64,000 bases of DNA from Pigmentibacter sp. JX0631 (GCF_029873255.1 NZ_CP123622.1:868501-932500); one strand, 5' to 3'. Numbered from the stretch's first letter, positions 38,311 to 48,172 are shown. Notes: a model not told the origin generated them from the letters alone. Made by a program: numbers and translations.

Positions 38311-39138
38311 ATGGGAATCAGACAATTAAGGCCATACACGGCTACAACAAGAACACAAAGTTACATCAATTACAGAGAAGTTCTTACTACTGATACTCCT
38401 TACAAACCGCTCTTAGTGGCAAAACCAAGAAAAGCGGGTCGTAACAATACTGGTCGCATTACTGTTCGCCATCACGGTGGTGGAAATAAAGTTAAGTACC
38501 GTATTATCGACTGGAAGAGATCTCGTAAGGATGTTGAAGGTGTTGTAACTTCAGTTGAGTACGATCCAAATCGTACAGCTTTTATTTCACTTGTTAAATA
38601 TGTTGACGGAGATCGTCGTTACGTTCTTGCAACTGACGGCGTTAAAGTTGGTACTAAAATTATCGCTTCTTCAGAAGCTGATATCAAAGCAGGGAATAGC
38701 TTACCGCTAAAAAGAATTCCTGCAGGTACTACAATTCACAGTGTTGAAATGCGTCCAGGTTCTGGTGCGAAACTAGTTCGTAGTGCAGGAGCTTCAGCTA
38801 CTTTAGTGGGTCGTATTGAAAGATACGCTCAAATTCGTATGCCTTCTGGTGAGCTTCGCCTTATTCCAGAAGATTGCTATGCAACTATCGGAACTGTGTC
38901 CAATGCTGACCATATGAACGTTTCTATTGGTAAAGCTGGTCGTAATCGTTGGAAGGGTATCCGTCCAACCGTCCGTGGTGTCGCTATGAACCCTGTTGAC
39001 CATCCAATGGGTGGTGGTGAAGGTCGTACAAGTGGTGGCCGTCATCCATGTTCACCATGGGGTCAATTGGCTAAAGGTTATAAGACTCGCAAGGTTAAAC
39101 CTAGCGATAAGTTTATCGTAAGCCGTCGTAAGAAATAA
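38311..39138 (+). CDS. rplB: 50S ribosomal protein L2
   Basis: The 275-residue L2 is needed for subunit joining and peptidyl transfer. The universally conserved region [14 protein letters not shown], including the His implicated in catalysis, and [16 protein letters not shown] are present. AAGGATGAGG precedes the ATG. Confidence 0.98.
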   Translation: MGIRQLRPYTATTRTQSYINYREVLTTDTPYKPLLVAKPRKAGRNNTGRITVRHHGGGNKVKYRIIDWKRSRKDVEGVVTSVEYDPNRTAFISLVKYVDGDRRYVLATDGVKVGTKIIASSEADIKAGNSLPLKRIPAGTTIHSVEMRPGSGAKLVRSAGASATLVGRIERYAQIRMPSGELRLIPEDCYATIGTVSNADHMNVSIGKAGRNRWKGIRPTVRGVAMNPVDHPMGGGEGRTSGGRHPCSPWGQLAKGYKTRKVKPSDKFIVSRRKK

Positions 39139-39164
39139 TCGAATTGCTTAAGGGGTAAAAGCAC

Positions 39165-39440
39165 ATGTCACGTTCGTTGAAAAAGGGTCCTTTCGTAGAC
39201 ACCCATTTGCTAAAATTAGCAGATAAAAACAAGGGTGCTGGGAAGGTAATTAAAACTTGGAGCCGCCGTTCCACAATTATTCCAGATTTTGTTGGACTCA
39301 CATTCGCAGTTCACAATGGAAAAAAATTCGTTCCCGTTTATGTGAACGAAAATATGGTTGGACACAAGCTTGGTGAATTTTCGCCAACTCGTACTTTCCA
39401 TGGTCATGGTGCGGATAAAAAAGCCGCTAAGAAAAAGTAA
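39165..39440 (+). CDS. rpsS: 30S ribosomal protein S19
   Basis: The 91-residue head protein contacts the A-site tRNA finger region. [13 protein letters not shown] and [14 protein letters not shown] are typical, followed by [22 protein letters not shown] precedes ATG; 26 bp after rplB. Confidence 0.98.
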   Translation: MSRSLKKGPFVDTHLLKLADKNKGAGKVIKTWSRRSTIIPDFVGLTFAVHNGKKFVPVYVNENMVGHKLGEFSPTRTFHGHGADKKAAKKK

Positions 39441-39450
39441 GAGGTAATTT

Positions 39451-39774
39451 ATGGACGCAAAAGCAACACACTATGCTGCAAAGTGTACCGCACGTAAAGC
39501 AAGATTGTTAAGACCGCTCATCATTGGCAAAACTGTTCCACAAGCAATAGCTGTTCTTTCTGTTGAAAGACGCGCTGGTTCTGTAGCGACAGTAAAGCTT
39601 ATTCGCTCTGCGCTTGCACAGCTTCCTGCTAACAGTGCTGTAAATACTGTAATAAGTGACTTTGTAGTGAATGAAGGCCCTCGCCGCCGCATGTTTATGC
39701 CGCGCGCTCAGGGACGTGCAACGCCTATTTTGAAAAAGACGTCGCACTTAACTATTCGTCTTAAACTTAATTAA
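39451..39774 (+). CDS. rplV: 50S ribosomal protein L22
   Basis: The 107-residue L22 has its tunnel-lining beta hairpin at [20 protein letters not shown], the site of macrolide-resistance changes in other bacteria. GAGGT precedes the ATG; 10 bp after rpsS. Confidence 0.97.
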   Translation: MDAKATHYAAKCTARKARLLRPLIIGKTVPQAIAVLSVERRAGSVATVKLIRSALAQLPANSAVNTVISDFVVNEGPRRRMFMPRAQGRATPILKKTSHLTIRLKLN

Positions 39775-39788
39775 CAGAGGGTACAACA

Positions 39789-40478
39789 GTGGGTCAGAAA
39801 GTACATCCAATTGGTTTGAGACTTGGGATTAACAAGACTTGGGATTCTCGTTGGTTTAGCAAACGTGAATTTGCAAAAAATCTTAATGAAGACTTGAATG
39901 TTCGCAAGTTCATATCAAAAAAATACGCAGAAGCTGGCGTTGCACGCGTTGAAATCGAACGCGCTGCAAAACAAGTTGTAGTAAAAGTTTATACAGCAAA
40001 ACCTGGAAAACTTATTGGAAAACAAGGTAAAGGAATTGAACTTCTTCGTGATGAAGTAAAGACAGTTCTAAAATCTAATGACAAATCCATCAAAGTTGAT
40101 GTATTTGAAGTGAAGAATCCTGATACAAATGCTCAATTGGCTGCTTTCAACGTTGCACAGCAACTTGAAAAACGTATTTCCTTCAGAAGAGCAATGAAGA
40201 AGGTTATGCAACAAGCTATGAAGGCTGGCGGAAAAGGAATTAAAATTCGCGTTTCCGGTCGTTTAAATGGGGCAGAAATGGCTCGTACTGAGTGGTATAT
40301 GGAAGGTCGCGTACCTCTTCACACTCTTCGTGCTGATATTGACTATGGTACATCTGAAGCTTTAACAACTTACGGACTCATTGGTGTTAAGGTTTGGTTA
40401 TTTAAGGGTGAAGTTTTTGGGAAACCAGCTGGAAGCATGGCTGTTTCTGCTGCAAAAACTGCACGCAATGAGGAGTAA
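39789..40478 (+). CDS. rpsC: 30S ribosomal protein S3
   Basis: The 229-residue S3 starts with GTG (39789) behind AGAGGGT. The KH domain [18 protein letters not shown] and the C-terminal [21 protein letters not shown] segment of the mRNA-entry helicase site are present. Confidence 0.97.
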   Translation: MGQKVHPIGLRLGINKTWDSRWFSKREFAKNLNEDLNVRKFISKKYAEAGVARVEIERAAKQVVVKVYTAKPGKLIGKQGKGIELLRDEVKTVLKSNDKSIKVDVFEVKNPDTNAQLAAFNVAQQLEKRISFRRAMKKVMQQAMKAGGKGIKIRVSGRLNGAEMARTEWYMEGRVPLHTLRADIDYGTSEALTTYGLIGVKVWLFKGEVFGKPAGSMAVSAAKTARNEE

Positions 40479-40484
40479 TAAAAC

Positions 40485-40913
40485 ATGTTGGCTCCAAAGA
40501 AAGTTAAGTTTCGTAAATCTCACAAAGGTCGTATTAAAGGCGTTGCAGATCGTTGCAATAGCGTAGACTTTGGTGATTTTGCTCTTCAGGCAATTGAACC
40601 TGGAAAATTAGAAGCTCGTCAAATCGAAGCAAGTCGAATTGCCTTGACCCGTCACATAAAACGTGGTGGAAAAGTGTGGATTCGTGTGTTCCCAGACAAG
40701 CCTATTACTAAAAAGCCTGCTGAAACACGTATGGGTTCTGGTAAGGGTGGTTTGGATCGTTGGGTTTGTCCAATTCGTTCAGGCCGTGTGATTTTTGAAG
40801 TACAGGGTGTACCTGCTAATCTTGCAAAAGAAGCTTTTGAGCTAGCAGCAGCAAAACTCCCATTCAAAACACGCGTAATGAGCAGAAGTGATAAGGTTTG
40901 GGAAAATCAATGA
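40485..40913 (+). CDS. rplP: 50S ribosomal protein L16
   Basis: The 142-residue L16 organises the tRNA-binding A-site of the 50[30 protein letters not shown] and [16 protein letters not shown] are diagnostic. GAGGAG precedes the ATG. Its TGA stop overlaps the rpmC ATG (ATGA). Confidence 0.97.
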   Translation: MLAPKKVKFRKSHKGRIKGVADRCNSVDFGDFALQAIEPGKLEARQIEASRIALTRHIKRGGKVWIRVFPDKPITKKPAETRMGSGKGGLDRWVCPIRSGRVIFEVQGVPANLAKEAFELAAAKLPFKTRVMSRSDKVWENQ

Positions 40914-41104
40914 AAAAACAAAAAAAGTTTGCTGATTTAAACTCTAGTGATGCAGCTAAAAAACAAGAATCTTTAGTAAAAGAGCTTGTGAAGTTCAAAG
41001 TTTCCATGGACCCTGCTGTTATTAGCAACGCAGGTGGGATTGCTGGTTTGAGAAGAGATTTGAGAATCGTTTCTCGTAAAAAAACACAAGCATCTGCTAA
41101 ATAA
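40910..41104 (+). CDS. rpmC: 50S ribosomal protein L29
   Basis: The 64-residue two-helix protein begins at ATG 40910, coupled to rplP through an ATGA overlap; ATG 40898 would overlap rplP further. [17 protein letters not shown] and [11 protein letters not shown] are the family's helix segments. L29 sits near the tunnel exit beside L23. Confidence 0.92.
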   Translation: MKKQKKFADLNSSDAAKKQESLVKELVKFKVSMDPAVISNAGGIAGLRRDLRIVSRKKTQASAK

Positions 41105-41117
41105 TTGAGGTATAAAC

Positions 41118-41381
41118 ATGGAAAACAACAATAAAATTACAAAGAATCCAATTAGAGGTCGTGTAGTAGCGATTTCTAAAGATACAAAGACTGTTAAGGT
41201 AGAAGTGCCTCGTATTGTTCCAAACAAAACATATGGCAAACGCCTTCACCTCCATACATCTTTGTTCGCAGACACCTTTGGTGTTGCAAATATAGCAGTA
41301 GGAAAAGATGTAGATATTCTTCCTTGCCGCCGTATTTCAAAAAATAAGTCTTGGAAAGTAGTTTCTGTTGTTGCTCACTAA
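41118..41381 (+). CDS. rpsQ: 30S ribosomal protein S17
   Basis: The 87-residue OB-fold primary binder has NPIRGRVVAISKDTKTVKVEV and a closing ILPCRRISKNKSWKVV. GAGGT precedes the ATG; 13 bp after rpmC. Confidence 0.96.
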   Translation: MENNNKITKNPIRGRVVAISKDTKTVKVEVPRIVPNKTYGKRLHLHTSLFADTFGVANIAVGKDVDILPCRRISKNKSWKVVSVVAH

Positions 41382-41444
41382 TTCAAAAAGTAAGCAACGC
41401 AGTTAAATAGTTTCTTTTCTCTTTCTCATTTAATGGGGTGTATC

Positions 41445-41822
41445 GTGATTCAGCCAGAATCAATCCTGGTAGCAGCCGACAATAGCGGTGCGCGCACTCT
41501 TAACGTCATTCGAGTAATGGGCGGTTCTTTCCGTCGTTATGCTCGTGTAGGCGATTTGATTGTCGTTTCCGTAAGAGATGCTGTGCCTGGTGGGCGTGTT
41601 AAAAAAGGTGAAGTACATAAAGCAATTGTAGTTCGCTGTAAGAAAGAAGTTTCGAGAACAGACGGTTCTCGTATACGTTTTGATGAAAATGCTGCTGTTC
41701 TTGTAAAAATTGTCAAAAATGAAAAAGAGCCAGTTGGAACTCGTATCTTCGGACCAATTGCTCGTGAATTAAGACAACGTAATTGTGGCAAGATTATCAG
41801 CTTGGCTCCGGAGGTTCTATAA
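41445..41822 (+). CDS. rplN: 50S ribosomal protein L14
   Basis: The protein starts at GTG 41445 ([16 protein letters not shown]), matching family length; ATG 41433 has no ribosome site and would add [21 protein letters not shown]-type barrel segments and [12 protein letters not shown] at the L19/bridge surface are present. L14 is followed by rplE after 3 bp, with no rplX. Confidence 0.96.
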   Translation: MIQPESILVAADNSGARTLNVIRVMGGSFRRYARVGDLIVVSVRDAVPGGRVKKGEVHKAIVVRCKKEVSRTDGSRIRFDENAAVLVKIVKNEKEPVGTRIFGPIARELRQRNCGKIISLAPEVL

Positions 41823-41825
41823 TCC

Positions 41826-42467
41826 ATGGCAAGCGAAAAAAATCAAGTAGGTAAAAAACCTACTGGTGGAAGAAAAGGCGCTGATTATGGCGCGGTAGTT
41901 GTTCGTGGGGAGCACACTAAAGGTGTGAAACCAAGATACATGGCAAAGTTCAGCGACAAAGTTTTACCTGAACTTAAAAAGCTTCATCCAACACAAAATG
42001 TTATGGAGCTTCCTAAGATCGTAAAAATCGTTGTTAATACTTGCCAAGGCGAAGCTACTCAAAATATCAAAGCACTTGAAGCTGCAGCTGCAGAGCTCGA
42101 AATTATTACTGGTCAAAAAGCCGTAATTACTCGCGCTAAAAAGTCAATTGCAACTTTCAAATTACGTGCAGGAATGCCTATTGGGGCTTCTGTAACGCTT
42201 CGTAAAGAACGTATGTTCGAATTCTACGATAAACTCGTTTCTGTTGCACTACCTCGCGTACGTGACTTCCGTGGAGTTTCTTCAAATAGTTTCGATGGAC
42301 GTGGCAACTACTCTCTTGGTATCCGCGAACAAATCATATTTCCTGAAATTGAAGCGGATAAAGTAGATAAAACTCGTGGTTTGAGTATCACTATTGTTAC
42401 ATCAGCTAAAACTGATGAAGCAGCGCGTGAACTTCTTACTCTCCTCGATATGCCGTTTAGAAAGTAA
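41826..42467 (+). CDS. rplE: 50S ribosomal protein L5 with N-terminal extension
   Basis: L5 binds 5S rRNA and the P-site tRNA. The core from about residue 39 ([15 protein letters not shown]) includes [39 protein letters not shown] and [19 protein letters not shown]. An additional ~38 residues ([19 protein letters not shown]) precede the normal start; they are Gly/Lys-rich and read in frame from ATG 41826 behind GGAGG. A start at the internal ATG 41940 would give the usual length, but no good ribosome site is seen there. The rplX gene that normally lies between rplN and rplE is absent. Confidence 0.95.
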   Translation: MASEKNQVGKKPTGGRKGADYGAVVVRGEHTKGVKPRYMAKFSDKVLPELKKLHPTQNVMELPKIVKIVVNTCQGEATQNIKALEAAAAELEIITGQKAVITRAKKSIATFKLRAGMPIGASVTLRKERMFEFYDKLVSVALPRVRDFRGVSSNSFDGRGNYSLGIREQIIFPEIEADKVDKTRGLSITIVTSAKTDEAARELLTLLDMPFRK

Positions 42468-42478
42468 AGGGGATAGAT

Positions 42479-42664
42479 GTGGCTCGTTTAGCAATGATTA
42501 ATAAAGCAAATAAAAAAGCCAAGTTTTCTACGCGTCAACACAACCGTTGCAACCAATGCGGTCGTCCACGCGGATACTACAGAGACTTCGGTGTTTGTCG
42601 TATTTGCTTACGTAAAAATGCCCTTTCAGGACAAATTCCTGGAATGGTCAAGGCTAGTTGGTGA
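42479..42664 (+). CDS. rpsN: 30S ribosomal protein S14, zinc-binding type
   Basis: The 61-residue S14 starts with GTG (42479) behind [26 protein letters not shown] gives the four-Cys zinc ribbon of the C+ (type Z) form. Confidence 0.96.
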   Translation: MARLAMINKANKKAKFSTRQHNRCNQCGRPRGYYRDFGVCRICLRKNALSGQIPGMVKASW

Positions 42665-42675
42665 GGTGAAAAAAT

Positions 42676-43074
42676 ATGTACACTACTGATCCAATCGCTG
42701 ATATGTTAACTCGTATCCGTAATGCTTCAACTGCAGGTTTAAAATATACTACAGTTCCAGCAAGCATTATTAAAATTGAAATTACAAAAATCTTAGAAGC
42801 AGAAGGTCTCATTCGTGGGTTCCGTCTCATCAAAGATAATGGTCAAGGCAAGATTAAAATTGCCATGAAATACACTGAAGTTGGACAACCTGTGATTCGT
42901 GGTTTAACCCGCGTTTCTAAACCTGGTTGCCGTGTTTATAAAGCCGTTTCGGATCTTCCAAAGATTCGTGGTGGTCTTGGTTTCGCTATACTTACAACTC
43001 CAAAAGGTGTTCTTACAAGCAGAACTGCTCGTAAAGAAAACGTTGGTGGAGAAGTATTAGCTTATGTTTGGTAA
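42676..43074 (+). CDS. rpsH: 30S ribosomal protein S8
   Basis: The 132-residue S8 contains DPIADMLTRIRNAS and the C-terminal RNA-binding segment GVLTSRTARKENVGGEVLAYVW. It is the usual spc-operon repressor. GAGGTG precedes the ATG. Confidence 0.98.
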   Translation: MYTTDPIADMLTRIRNASTAGLKYTTVPASIIKIEITKILEAEGLIRGFRLIKDNGQGKIKIAMKYTEVGQPVIRGLTRVSKPGCRVYKAVSDLPKIRGGLGFAILTTPKGVLTSRTARKENVGGEVLAYVW

Positions 43075-43099
43075 CTTTCGAGGACTTTAGGAGGCTTCT

Positions 43100-43639
43100 A
43101 TGTCAAGAGTTGGTAAGCAGCCAATTAAAATTCCTTCGGGAGTAACCGTCAAGCTAAACGGAAATATTCTCGAAGTGAATGGCTCTAAGGGCGTGTTAAA
43201 ACGTGATACTTTTGGACGCGTTTCAATTGCTCAACAAAATAATGAAGTTGTGGTATCTGCTAATAAAGGCGAACACAGCTCAGCATACTGGGGACTTTAC
43301 AGAACCCTACTTTCCAACATGATTCAAGGTGTTTCTGCTGGTTTCAGCAAATCTCTTGAAATTCAAGGTACTGGTTACCGCGCTAGCATGGCTGGCAAAG
43401 TACTCAACCTAACTGTTGGTTATTCACATCCTGTAAATATTGATCCACCTGTGGGAATCACTTTTGAAGTTGATAAAGCAGGCAAAGTCAACATTACTGG
43501 AGTTGATAAAGAATTAGTCGGTCAAGTGGCTGCAAAAGTTCGTTCCGTGCGTCCAGCTGAACCTTACCAAGGTAAAGGTATTCGCTACGCAGGCGAAGTT
43601 ATTGCAACTAAAGTTGGTAAATCAGCAGGTAAAAAATAA
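43100..43639 (+). CDS. rplF: 50S ribosomal protein L6
   Basis: The 179-residue L6 has SRVGKQPIKIPSGV at the start and the C-terminal RPAEPYQGKGIRYAGE signature. It lies near the sarcin-ricin loop. AGGAGG precedes the ATG. Confidence 0.97.
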   Translation: MSRVGKQPIKIPSGVTVKLNGNILEVNGSKGVLKRDTFGRVSIAQQNNEVVVSANKGEHSSAYWGLYRTLLSNMIQGVSAGFSKSLEIQGTGYRASMAGKVLNLTVGYSHPVNIDPPVGITFEVDKAGKVNITGVDKELVGQVAAKVRSVRPAEPYQGKGIRYAGEVIATKVGKSAGKK

Positions 43640-43699
43640 ATTTTATCTGCTCATTAAAAGTCGAGTTTTCTGTATGTTAGCAGGAAGCCAGGAGATATT

Positions 43700-44062
43700 A
43701 TGTATCGTATAATTAATCGTAGAAAGATCAGGCAATTGCGTAAAATGCGCTTTTGGCGCCGCCGTTCTTCTGATTTAACAAAACCACGCCTTTGTATTTT
43801 CAAAAGCAGCCGTCATATTCAAGCTCAACTTATTGATGACAATAAAGGTACTGTTATTGCTAGCGCGAGTTCCGTTGAAACTGAAATTAAATCAACAGGT
43901 CTTCGTGGCAAACCAATGGCTGTAAAAGTTGGTGGGCTTATTGCTGAAAGAGCAAAAAAGGCTGGGGTAAGTTCTGTTGTATTTGACAGAAACGGTTTCA
44001 CATACCATGGGCGTATTCAGGTTCTTGCTGATTCCGCTCGTGAAGCTGGTCTTCAGTTCTAA
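43700..44062 (+). CDS. rplR: 50S ribosomal protein L18
   Basis: The 120-residue 5S rRNA-binding protein has RPRLCIFKSSRHIQAQLIDD-type sequence (here KPRLCIFKSS), VVFDRNGFTYHGRIQVLADSAREAGL at the end. GGAG precedes the ATG; 60 bp after rplF. Confidence 0.97.
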   Translation: MYRIINRRKIRQLRKMRFWRRRSSDLTKPRLCIFKSSRHIQAQLIDDNKGTVIASASSVETEIKSTGLRGKPMAVKVGGLIAERAKKAGVSSVVFDRNGFTYHGRIQVLADSAREAGLQF

Positions 44063-44092
44063 GAACTTAACTTTATTAAGGAAAAGCAGAAA

Positions 44093-44575
44093 ATGCAAAT
44101 GAATAAAGAAGAACAGAAAAAAGATCGTTTTGAAGATCGTGTAGTCAGCGTTTCCCGTGTTTCTAAAACTGTAAAAGGTGGTAGACGCATGAGCTTCTCC
44201 GCACTTGTTGTTGTCGGAGATCGTCAAGGTACTGTTGGATACGGACTTGGCAAAGCTGCTGAAGTTCCTGAAGCAGTTAGAAAAGCTGTTGCACAAGCAA
44301 AAAAATCACTCATCACTGTTCCGATGGAAAAACAAACTATTCCATTTGTGGTGAATGCTAAATTTGGCGCAAGCCAGTTACTTCTAAGCCCAGCTTCAGA
44401 AGGTAGTGGTATTGTTGCTGGTAGCTCCGTGCGTGCAGTTGCAGAACTTGCAGGCATTCCAAACATCATGGCAAAAATTCAAGGTAGTAGAAATCCTCAT
44501 AACGTTGTGAAAGCAGCATTTAAAGGATTAAAACAACTCTCCACTACTGAAGAATATTTAAAAGCGCGTAAATAA
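44093..44575 (+). CDS. rpsE: 30S ribosomal protein S5
   Basis: The 160-residue S5 has the dsRBD-like VVSVSRVSKTVKGGRRMSF, GTVGYGLGKAAEVPEAVRKA and GSRNPHNVVKAAFKGL. It helps mRNA helicase and decoding accuracy. Two ATGs 6 nt apart are possible starts. Confidence 0.97.
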   Translation: MQMNKEEQKKDRFEDRVVSVSRVSKTVKGGRRMSFSALVVVGDRQGTVGYGLGKAAEVPEAVRKAVAQAKKSLITVPMEKQTIPFVVNAKFGASQLLLSPASEGSGIVAGSSVRAVAELAGIPNIMAKIQGSRNPHNVVKAAFKGLKQLSTTEEYLKARK

Positions 44576-44589
44576 AGGGGAAATATAAA

Positions 44590-44787
44590 ATGCAATCAAT
44601 TCATACCCCAAAAATTAAAGTGACATTACTACGTAGCTTTGCTGGTCGTAGTGAATCACAGCGTAGAACCCTAGTTTCACTTGGTCTTTCTAAAATAGGT
44701 TCTTCACGGGTATTACCCAATGTGAACCCAATTCTTGGCCAGGTCAATAAGGTAATTCAATTTATCAAAGTTGAACCAGCTGAGTAA
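44590..44787 (+). CDS. rpmD: 50S ribosomal protein L30
   Basis: The 65-residue protein shows the L30 pattern: IKVTLLRSFAGRSESQRRTL, LGLSKIGSSRVLPN and GQVNKVIQFIKVEP. AAGGGG precedes the ATG. It sits between rpsE and rplO as in the standard spc operon. Confidence 0.94.
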   Translation: MQSIHTPKIKVTLLRSFAGRSESQRRTLVSLGLSKIGSSRVLPNVNPILGQVNKVIQFIKVEPAE

Positions 44788-44798
44788 GGAGTATTAAA

Positions 44799-45218
44799 GT
44801 GAAAATTGAAGAACTTCGCCCTAATCCGGGTGCAAGAAAAGATAGACGTCGTCTTGGTAGAGGTCCTGGAAGTGGACTCGGTAAAACTGGTGGTCGTGGT
44901 GGAAAAGGCCAAACTGCTCGTTCTGGTTCTAGCATTCGCCCTGGTTTTGAAGGTGGACAAACTCCGCTTTATCGCCGTATCCCTAAACGTGGATTTAAAA
45001 ATGCATGTGCTATTCCAGTAGAAGCTTTAAACCTTAAAGATTCAACACCTTATATTGAAAATGGAATTTTAGATGGCTCTAGCTTCGTAGCTAAAGGCTT
45101 TGCTAAATTGCTATCAATGGGTGAAGTACCTGCAGAGCTTAAAACAGTGAAAAACTTTGTTATGTCTTCTGGGGCGCGTGAAAAGTTGCTCGCAAAAGGC
45201 GTAACCATCGAGGAGTAA
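44799..45218 (+). CDS. rplO: 50S ribosomal protein L15
   Basis: The 139-residue L15 uses GTG (44799) behind AAGGAG. LGRGPGSGLGKTGGRGGKGQ and GFEGGQTPLYRRIPKRGF are diagnostic. The C-terminal domain is slightly shorter than usual but ends normally (AKGVTIEE). Confidence 0.96.
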   Translation: MKIEELRPNPGARKDRRRLGRGPGSGLGKTGGRGGKGQTARSGSSIRPGFEGGQTPLYRRIPKRGFKNACAIPVEALNLKDSTPYIENGILDGSSFVAKGFAKLLSMGEVPAELKTVKNFVMSSGAREKLLAKGVTIEE

Positions 45219-45225
45219 TCAGAGA

Positions 45226-46548
45226 ATGCCTCAGGGAAGTGGCTGGACAGAAAATGTCCTTGTAAAGCGTTTGTTGTTTACATTGTTAGCACTTCTCGTT
45301 TTCCGCATTGGAGTGCATATCCCTATTCCTGGAATTGATGCAAAAGAGCTTGCTCTTTTTGCAAGTCAGCAGGGAGCTGGGCTTTTAAAGATATTTAATA
45401 TGTTTTCAGGCGGAGCGTTAAGTCACTTCTCCATTTTTAGTCTTGCTGTTATGCCTTACATATCTGCAAGTATTATCATTCAGCTGATGACTGTCGTTGT
45501 TCCTGCTTTGGAGCAAATGCAAAAAGAAGGTGGCGTTGGAAGACAAAAAATCACCCGCATTACAAGGAGTCTTTCTGTTCTTCTTGCTCTTGTGCAAGCT
45601 TATCTGCTTTCAGCAGGACTTGAGGCTTCCAGAGGACCTGATGGTGGAATGATTGTTTTGGATCCAGGGCTATCATTTAGAATTATGGCTTGTATTTTAA
45701 TGGCTGCCGGCAGTTGCTTCGTGATGTGGCTAGGTGAACAAATCACCGACAAAGGTATTGGAAACGGAATTAGTTTGCTTATCTTTGCTGGAATTGTTGC
45801 TTATTTACCTTCCTCTGCAAATACAATTGTAGAAATGGTTAAACAAAACAGCGGTGCTTTATTGGGAGCTATTGGAATTGTAGCTTTTGCTTTATTCCTT
45901 GTTTTTGCAGTTACGTTTTTTGAACAAAGTTATAGAAAAATTCCAATTCATTATGCAAAAAGACTCGTTGGAAAAAGAGTTATGTCAGCTCAGGCTACAC
46001 ACTTACCTTTAAAGGTAAATATGGCCGGAATCATGGCTGCTATTTTTGCTTCGACTATTCTTGCAGTTCCTGCAACATTTCTCAGTTTTGGAAATGCGGC
46101 TGGTAATGTATGGTTAGCAGATTTTTTACCAGGTCACTGGCTCTATAACGCTGTATTCGTTGTTCTTGGGATGTTCTTTTCCTTTTTCTATGCATCTATT
46201 GTCTTTAAATCAGATGATGTCGCAGAAAATTTGAAAAAACAAAATGCCTATATTCCTGGAATACGTCCAGGCAGTGAAACAGCGGAAGCGTTAGACACAG
46301 TTGTAACTCGTCTTACCTTTGCTGGTGCGATTTACATGAATCTCATTGTTGTAGTGCCTTCTTTAGTAGGCGGTACTTTTTCTCAGCAAATGACGTTTGG
46401 TGGAACATCACTTTTAATTGTAGTTGGCGTTGCTTTAGAAGCTATTAGGCAAGTTAGAGCACAATTAGCTACACAAAAATATGATCATCTTATATTTCCA
46501 TCCCAAACACATCCAAGAGAAACGACTAGCAATGATACAAGGCTATGA
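45226..46548 (+). CDS. secY: Protein translocase subunit SecY
   Basis: The 440-residue channel protein has ten hydrophobic helices. VFRIGVHIPIPGID in helix 1/plug region, FNMFSGGALSHFSIFSLAVMPYISASIIIQL and KRLVGKRVMSAQ loop segments are canonical. PGIRPG and the C-terminal EAIRQVRAQL face the ribosome and SecA. GAGGAG precedes ATG, only 8 bp after rplO. secE is not near. Confidence 0.98.
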   Translation: MPQGSGWTENVLVKRLLFTLLALLVFRIGVHIPIPGIDAKELALFASQQGAGLLKIFNMFSGGALSHFSIFSLAVMPYISASIIIQLMTVVVPALEQMQKEGGVGRQKITRITRSLSVLLALVQAYLLSAGLEASRGPDGGMIVLDPGLSFRIMACILMAAGSCFVMWLGEQITDKGIGNGISLLIFAGIVAYLPSSANTIVEMVKQNSGALLGAIGIVAFALFLVFAVTFFEQSYRKIPIHYAKRLVGKRVMSAQATHLPLKVNMAGIMAAIFASTILAVPATFLSFGNAAGNVWLADFLPGHWLYNAVFVVLGMFFSFFYASIVFKSDDVAENLKKQNAYIPGIRPGSETAEALDTVVTRLTFAGAIYMNLIVVVPSLVGGTFSQQMTFGGTSLLIVVGVALEAIRQVRAQLATQKYDHLIFPSQTHPRETTSNDTRL

Positions 46549-46561
46549 AGCAGGGTTATAA

Positions 46562-47224
46562 ATGAAGGTAATCATTTTTTTAGGCCCTCCGGGCGTTGGC
46601 AAAGGAACTCAATGTTCCTTACTCAGTTCGCGTCTTGGAGTTAAGCATATCTCGACTGGCGCAATTATTCGTCAGGAAATTGCTTCTGAATCATCTCTTG
46701 GCATCAAAGTTAAGGGCATAGTTGAGTCAGGACATTTGGTTGATGACAAATCAATTTTTGAATGTCTTGAAAGTGCTCTTCATCAGATGAACCTGAAACA
46801 AAATGATGTCATTTTGCTTGATGGTATTCCAAGAAATCTTTCACAGGCAAAAGAATTTGATGTTCTTATTGGTAAGTTTTCTAGCAAAGTCGATCTAGTT
46901 CTTTCTCTATCAGCAGATCTAGATCAATTAATAGAAAGATTTGAAAAGAGATGGACTTGTTCCTCTTGTGGAAAGATTGAGTCGCTTTCTCCGCAAACAG
47001 ATATTTCTAAATTTGTCTGTACCAGTTGTGAAAAAGTTGGCACAATGTTTCGCCGCAAAGATGATGAACCAGAAACTGTTAAAAAACGTTTTACAGTTTA
47101 TCAACAAGAAACGCAGCCTTTAATTTCTTTTTATGCTGATAGGAATAATTTATGCGTTGTTGATGGGTTACAACACCCCGAGATCGTTTATGCTGAAATT
47201 GTATCAATTTTATTAAGAAAGTAA
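46562..47224 (+). CDS. adk: Adenylate kinase
   Basis: Adk interconverts ATP+AMP and 2 ADP. The P-loop is GPPGVGKGT (residues 8-16), the NMP site follows (STGAIIRQEI), and DGIPRNLSQA replaces the usual DGFPR. The lid carries two Cys pairs, CSSCGK and CTSCEK, and so is the zinc-binding long form. The lid is followed by RRKDDEPETVKKR. The map gene that commonly follows adk is missing; infA comes next. Confidence 0.96.
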   Translation: MKVIIFLGPPGVGKGTQCSLLSSRLGVKHISTGAIIRQEIASESSLGIKVKGIVESGHLVDDKSIFECLESALHQMNLKQNDVILLDGIPRNLSQAKEFDVLIGKFSSKVDLVLSLSADLDQLIERFEKRWTCSSCGKIESLSPQTDISKFVCTSCEKVGTMFRRKDDEPETVKKRFTVYQQETQPLISFYADRNNLCVVDGLQHPEIVYAEIVSILLRK

Positions 47225-47298
47225 AGATTGAACTTGATTTAAGCAGCGGATTGGGATACCCAATAACACTCTTTGTTCTCATTGGAGTATGAACGTAA

Positions 47299-47610
47299 AT
47301 GGCTGAATATGATAATAAACCTAAAAAGGCGAAGTTTGACGAAGAAGACAATGCCAAAAGGGTTGAGTTGGATGATGATGACAAACCTAGAAAGGTTGAA
47401 TTGGAAGGTATCGTTGCTGAAAAGTTACCTAACAATTTGTTTATAGTAGAACTCGACAATAGTCTCAAGGTTTTAGCTCATGTATCAGGTCGCATGAAAA
47501 TGAATTGTATCAATATTTTACCTAGCGATAGAGTAAAAGTTGAACTAAATCCAAATGATAAGACGAAAGATGGTCGGTTTAGAGCTAAAATTGTTTTTAG
47601 ATCTAAATAA
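47299..47610 (+). CDS. infA: Translation initiation factor IF-1 with acidic repeat extension
   Basis: The OB-fold core from about residue 35 ([45 protein letters not shown]) ends in the family's KIVFRSK. Before it lie ~34 extra residues that repeat with an 11-residue period: 7-17, 18-28 and 29-39 each have a basic start followed by an acidic run ([33 protein letters not shown]). Normal IF-1 is ~72 residues. A TTG at 47401 with AAGG 5 nt upstream would give a 69-residue standard-length form, so two isoforms are possible. GGAG lies 11 nt before ATG 47299. Confidence 0.92.
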   Translation: MAEYDNKPKKAKFDEEDNAKRVELDDDDKPRKVELEGIVAEKLPNNLFIVELDNSLKVLAHVSGRMKMNCINILPSDRVKVELNPNDKTKDGRFRAKIVFRSK

Positions 47611-47644
47611 AAGTTTTGTGAGTTTTTACTAGGAGTTTTTACTA

Positions 47645-47758
47645 ATGAAGGTTAGAGCTAGTGTAAAGCCAATTTGCGACAAATGTAAAGTGATTCGTAG
47701 AGTTGGTGTAGTTAGAGTTATTTGTGAAAATAAAAAACACAAGCAGCGTCAAGGTTAA
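47645..47758 (+). CDS. rpmJ: 50S ribosomal protein L36
   Basis: A 37-residue protein ([15 protein letters not shown], then [13 protein letters not shown]) is the zinc-binding form with C-x-x-C, a third Cys and a His. It starts at ATG 47645 behind AGGAG and lies between infA and rpsM as in other bacteria. Confidence 0.97.
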   Translation: MKVRASVKPICDKCKVIRRVGVVRVICENKKHKQRQG

Positions 47759-47777
47759 TTAATTTCGGAGGTTAGTT

Positions 47778-48146
47778 GTGGCAAGAATTGCGGGCGTTGA
47801 CATTCCGCGTAACAAGCGTATCGAAATTTCGCTTACGTATATACATGGTCTTGGTCGTAAATCCTCTCAAAAGATTCTGGATCAATTGTCTATTAATAGA
47901 GACACTCGCACCCAAGATCTCAGCGACGATCAGATTAACGCCATAAGAAAACTTATTGATACAAACCACACAGTAGAAGGTGATTTGCGTCGTCTTGTTC
48001 AGTCCAACATTAAGCGTTTAATGGACTTAGGTTGTTATCGTGGTCTTCGTCACCGTAAGGGATTACCTGCTCGTGGGCAAAGAACAAAAACAAATGCGCG
48101 TACACGTAAGGGTCCTAAGAAGACAGTTGCGAACAAGAAGAAGTAA
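47778..48146 (+). CDS. rpsM: 30S ribosomal protein S13
   Basis: The 122-residue S13 starts with GTG (47778) behind [26 protein letters not shown] and [31 protein letters not shown] are diagnostic. It forms the head-to-50S bridge B1a/b. Confidence 0.98.
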   Translation: MARIAGVDIPRNKRIEISLTYIHGLGRKSSQKILDQLSINRDTRTQDLSDDQINAIRKLIDTNHTVEGDLRRLVQSNIKRLMDLGCYRGLRHRKGLPARGQRTKTNARTRKGPKKTVANKKK

Positions 48147-48172
48147 CTTCTAAGGTGTGAGGTATTTTGATA

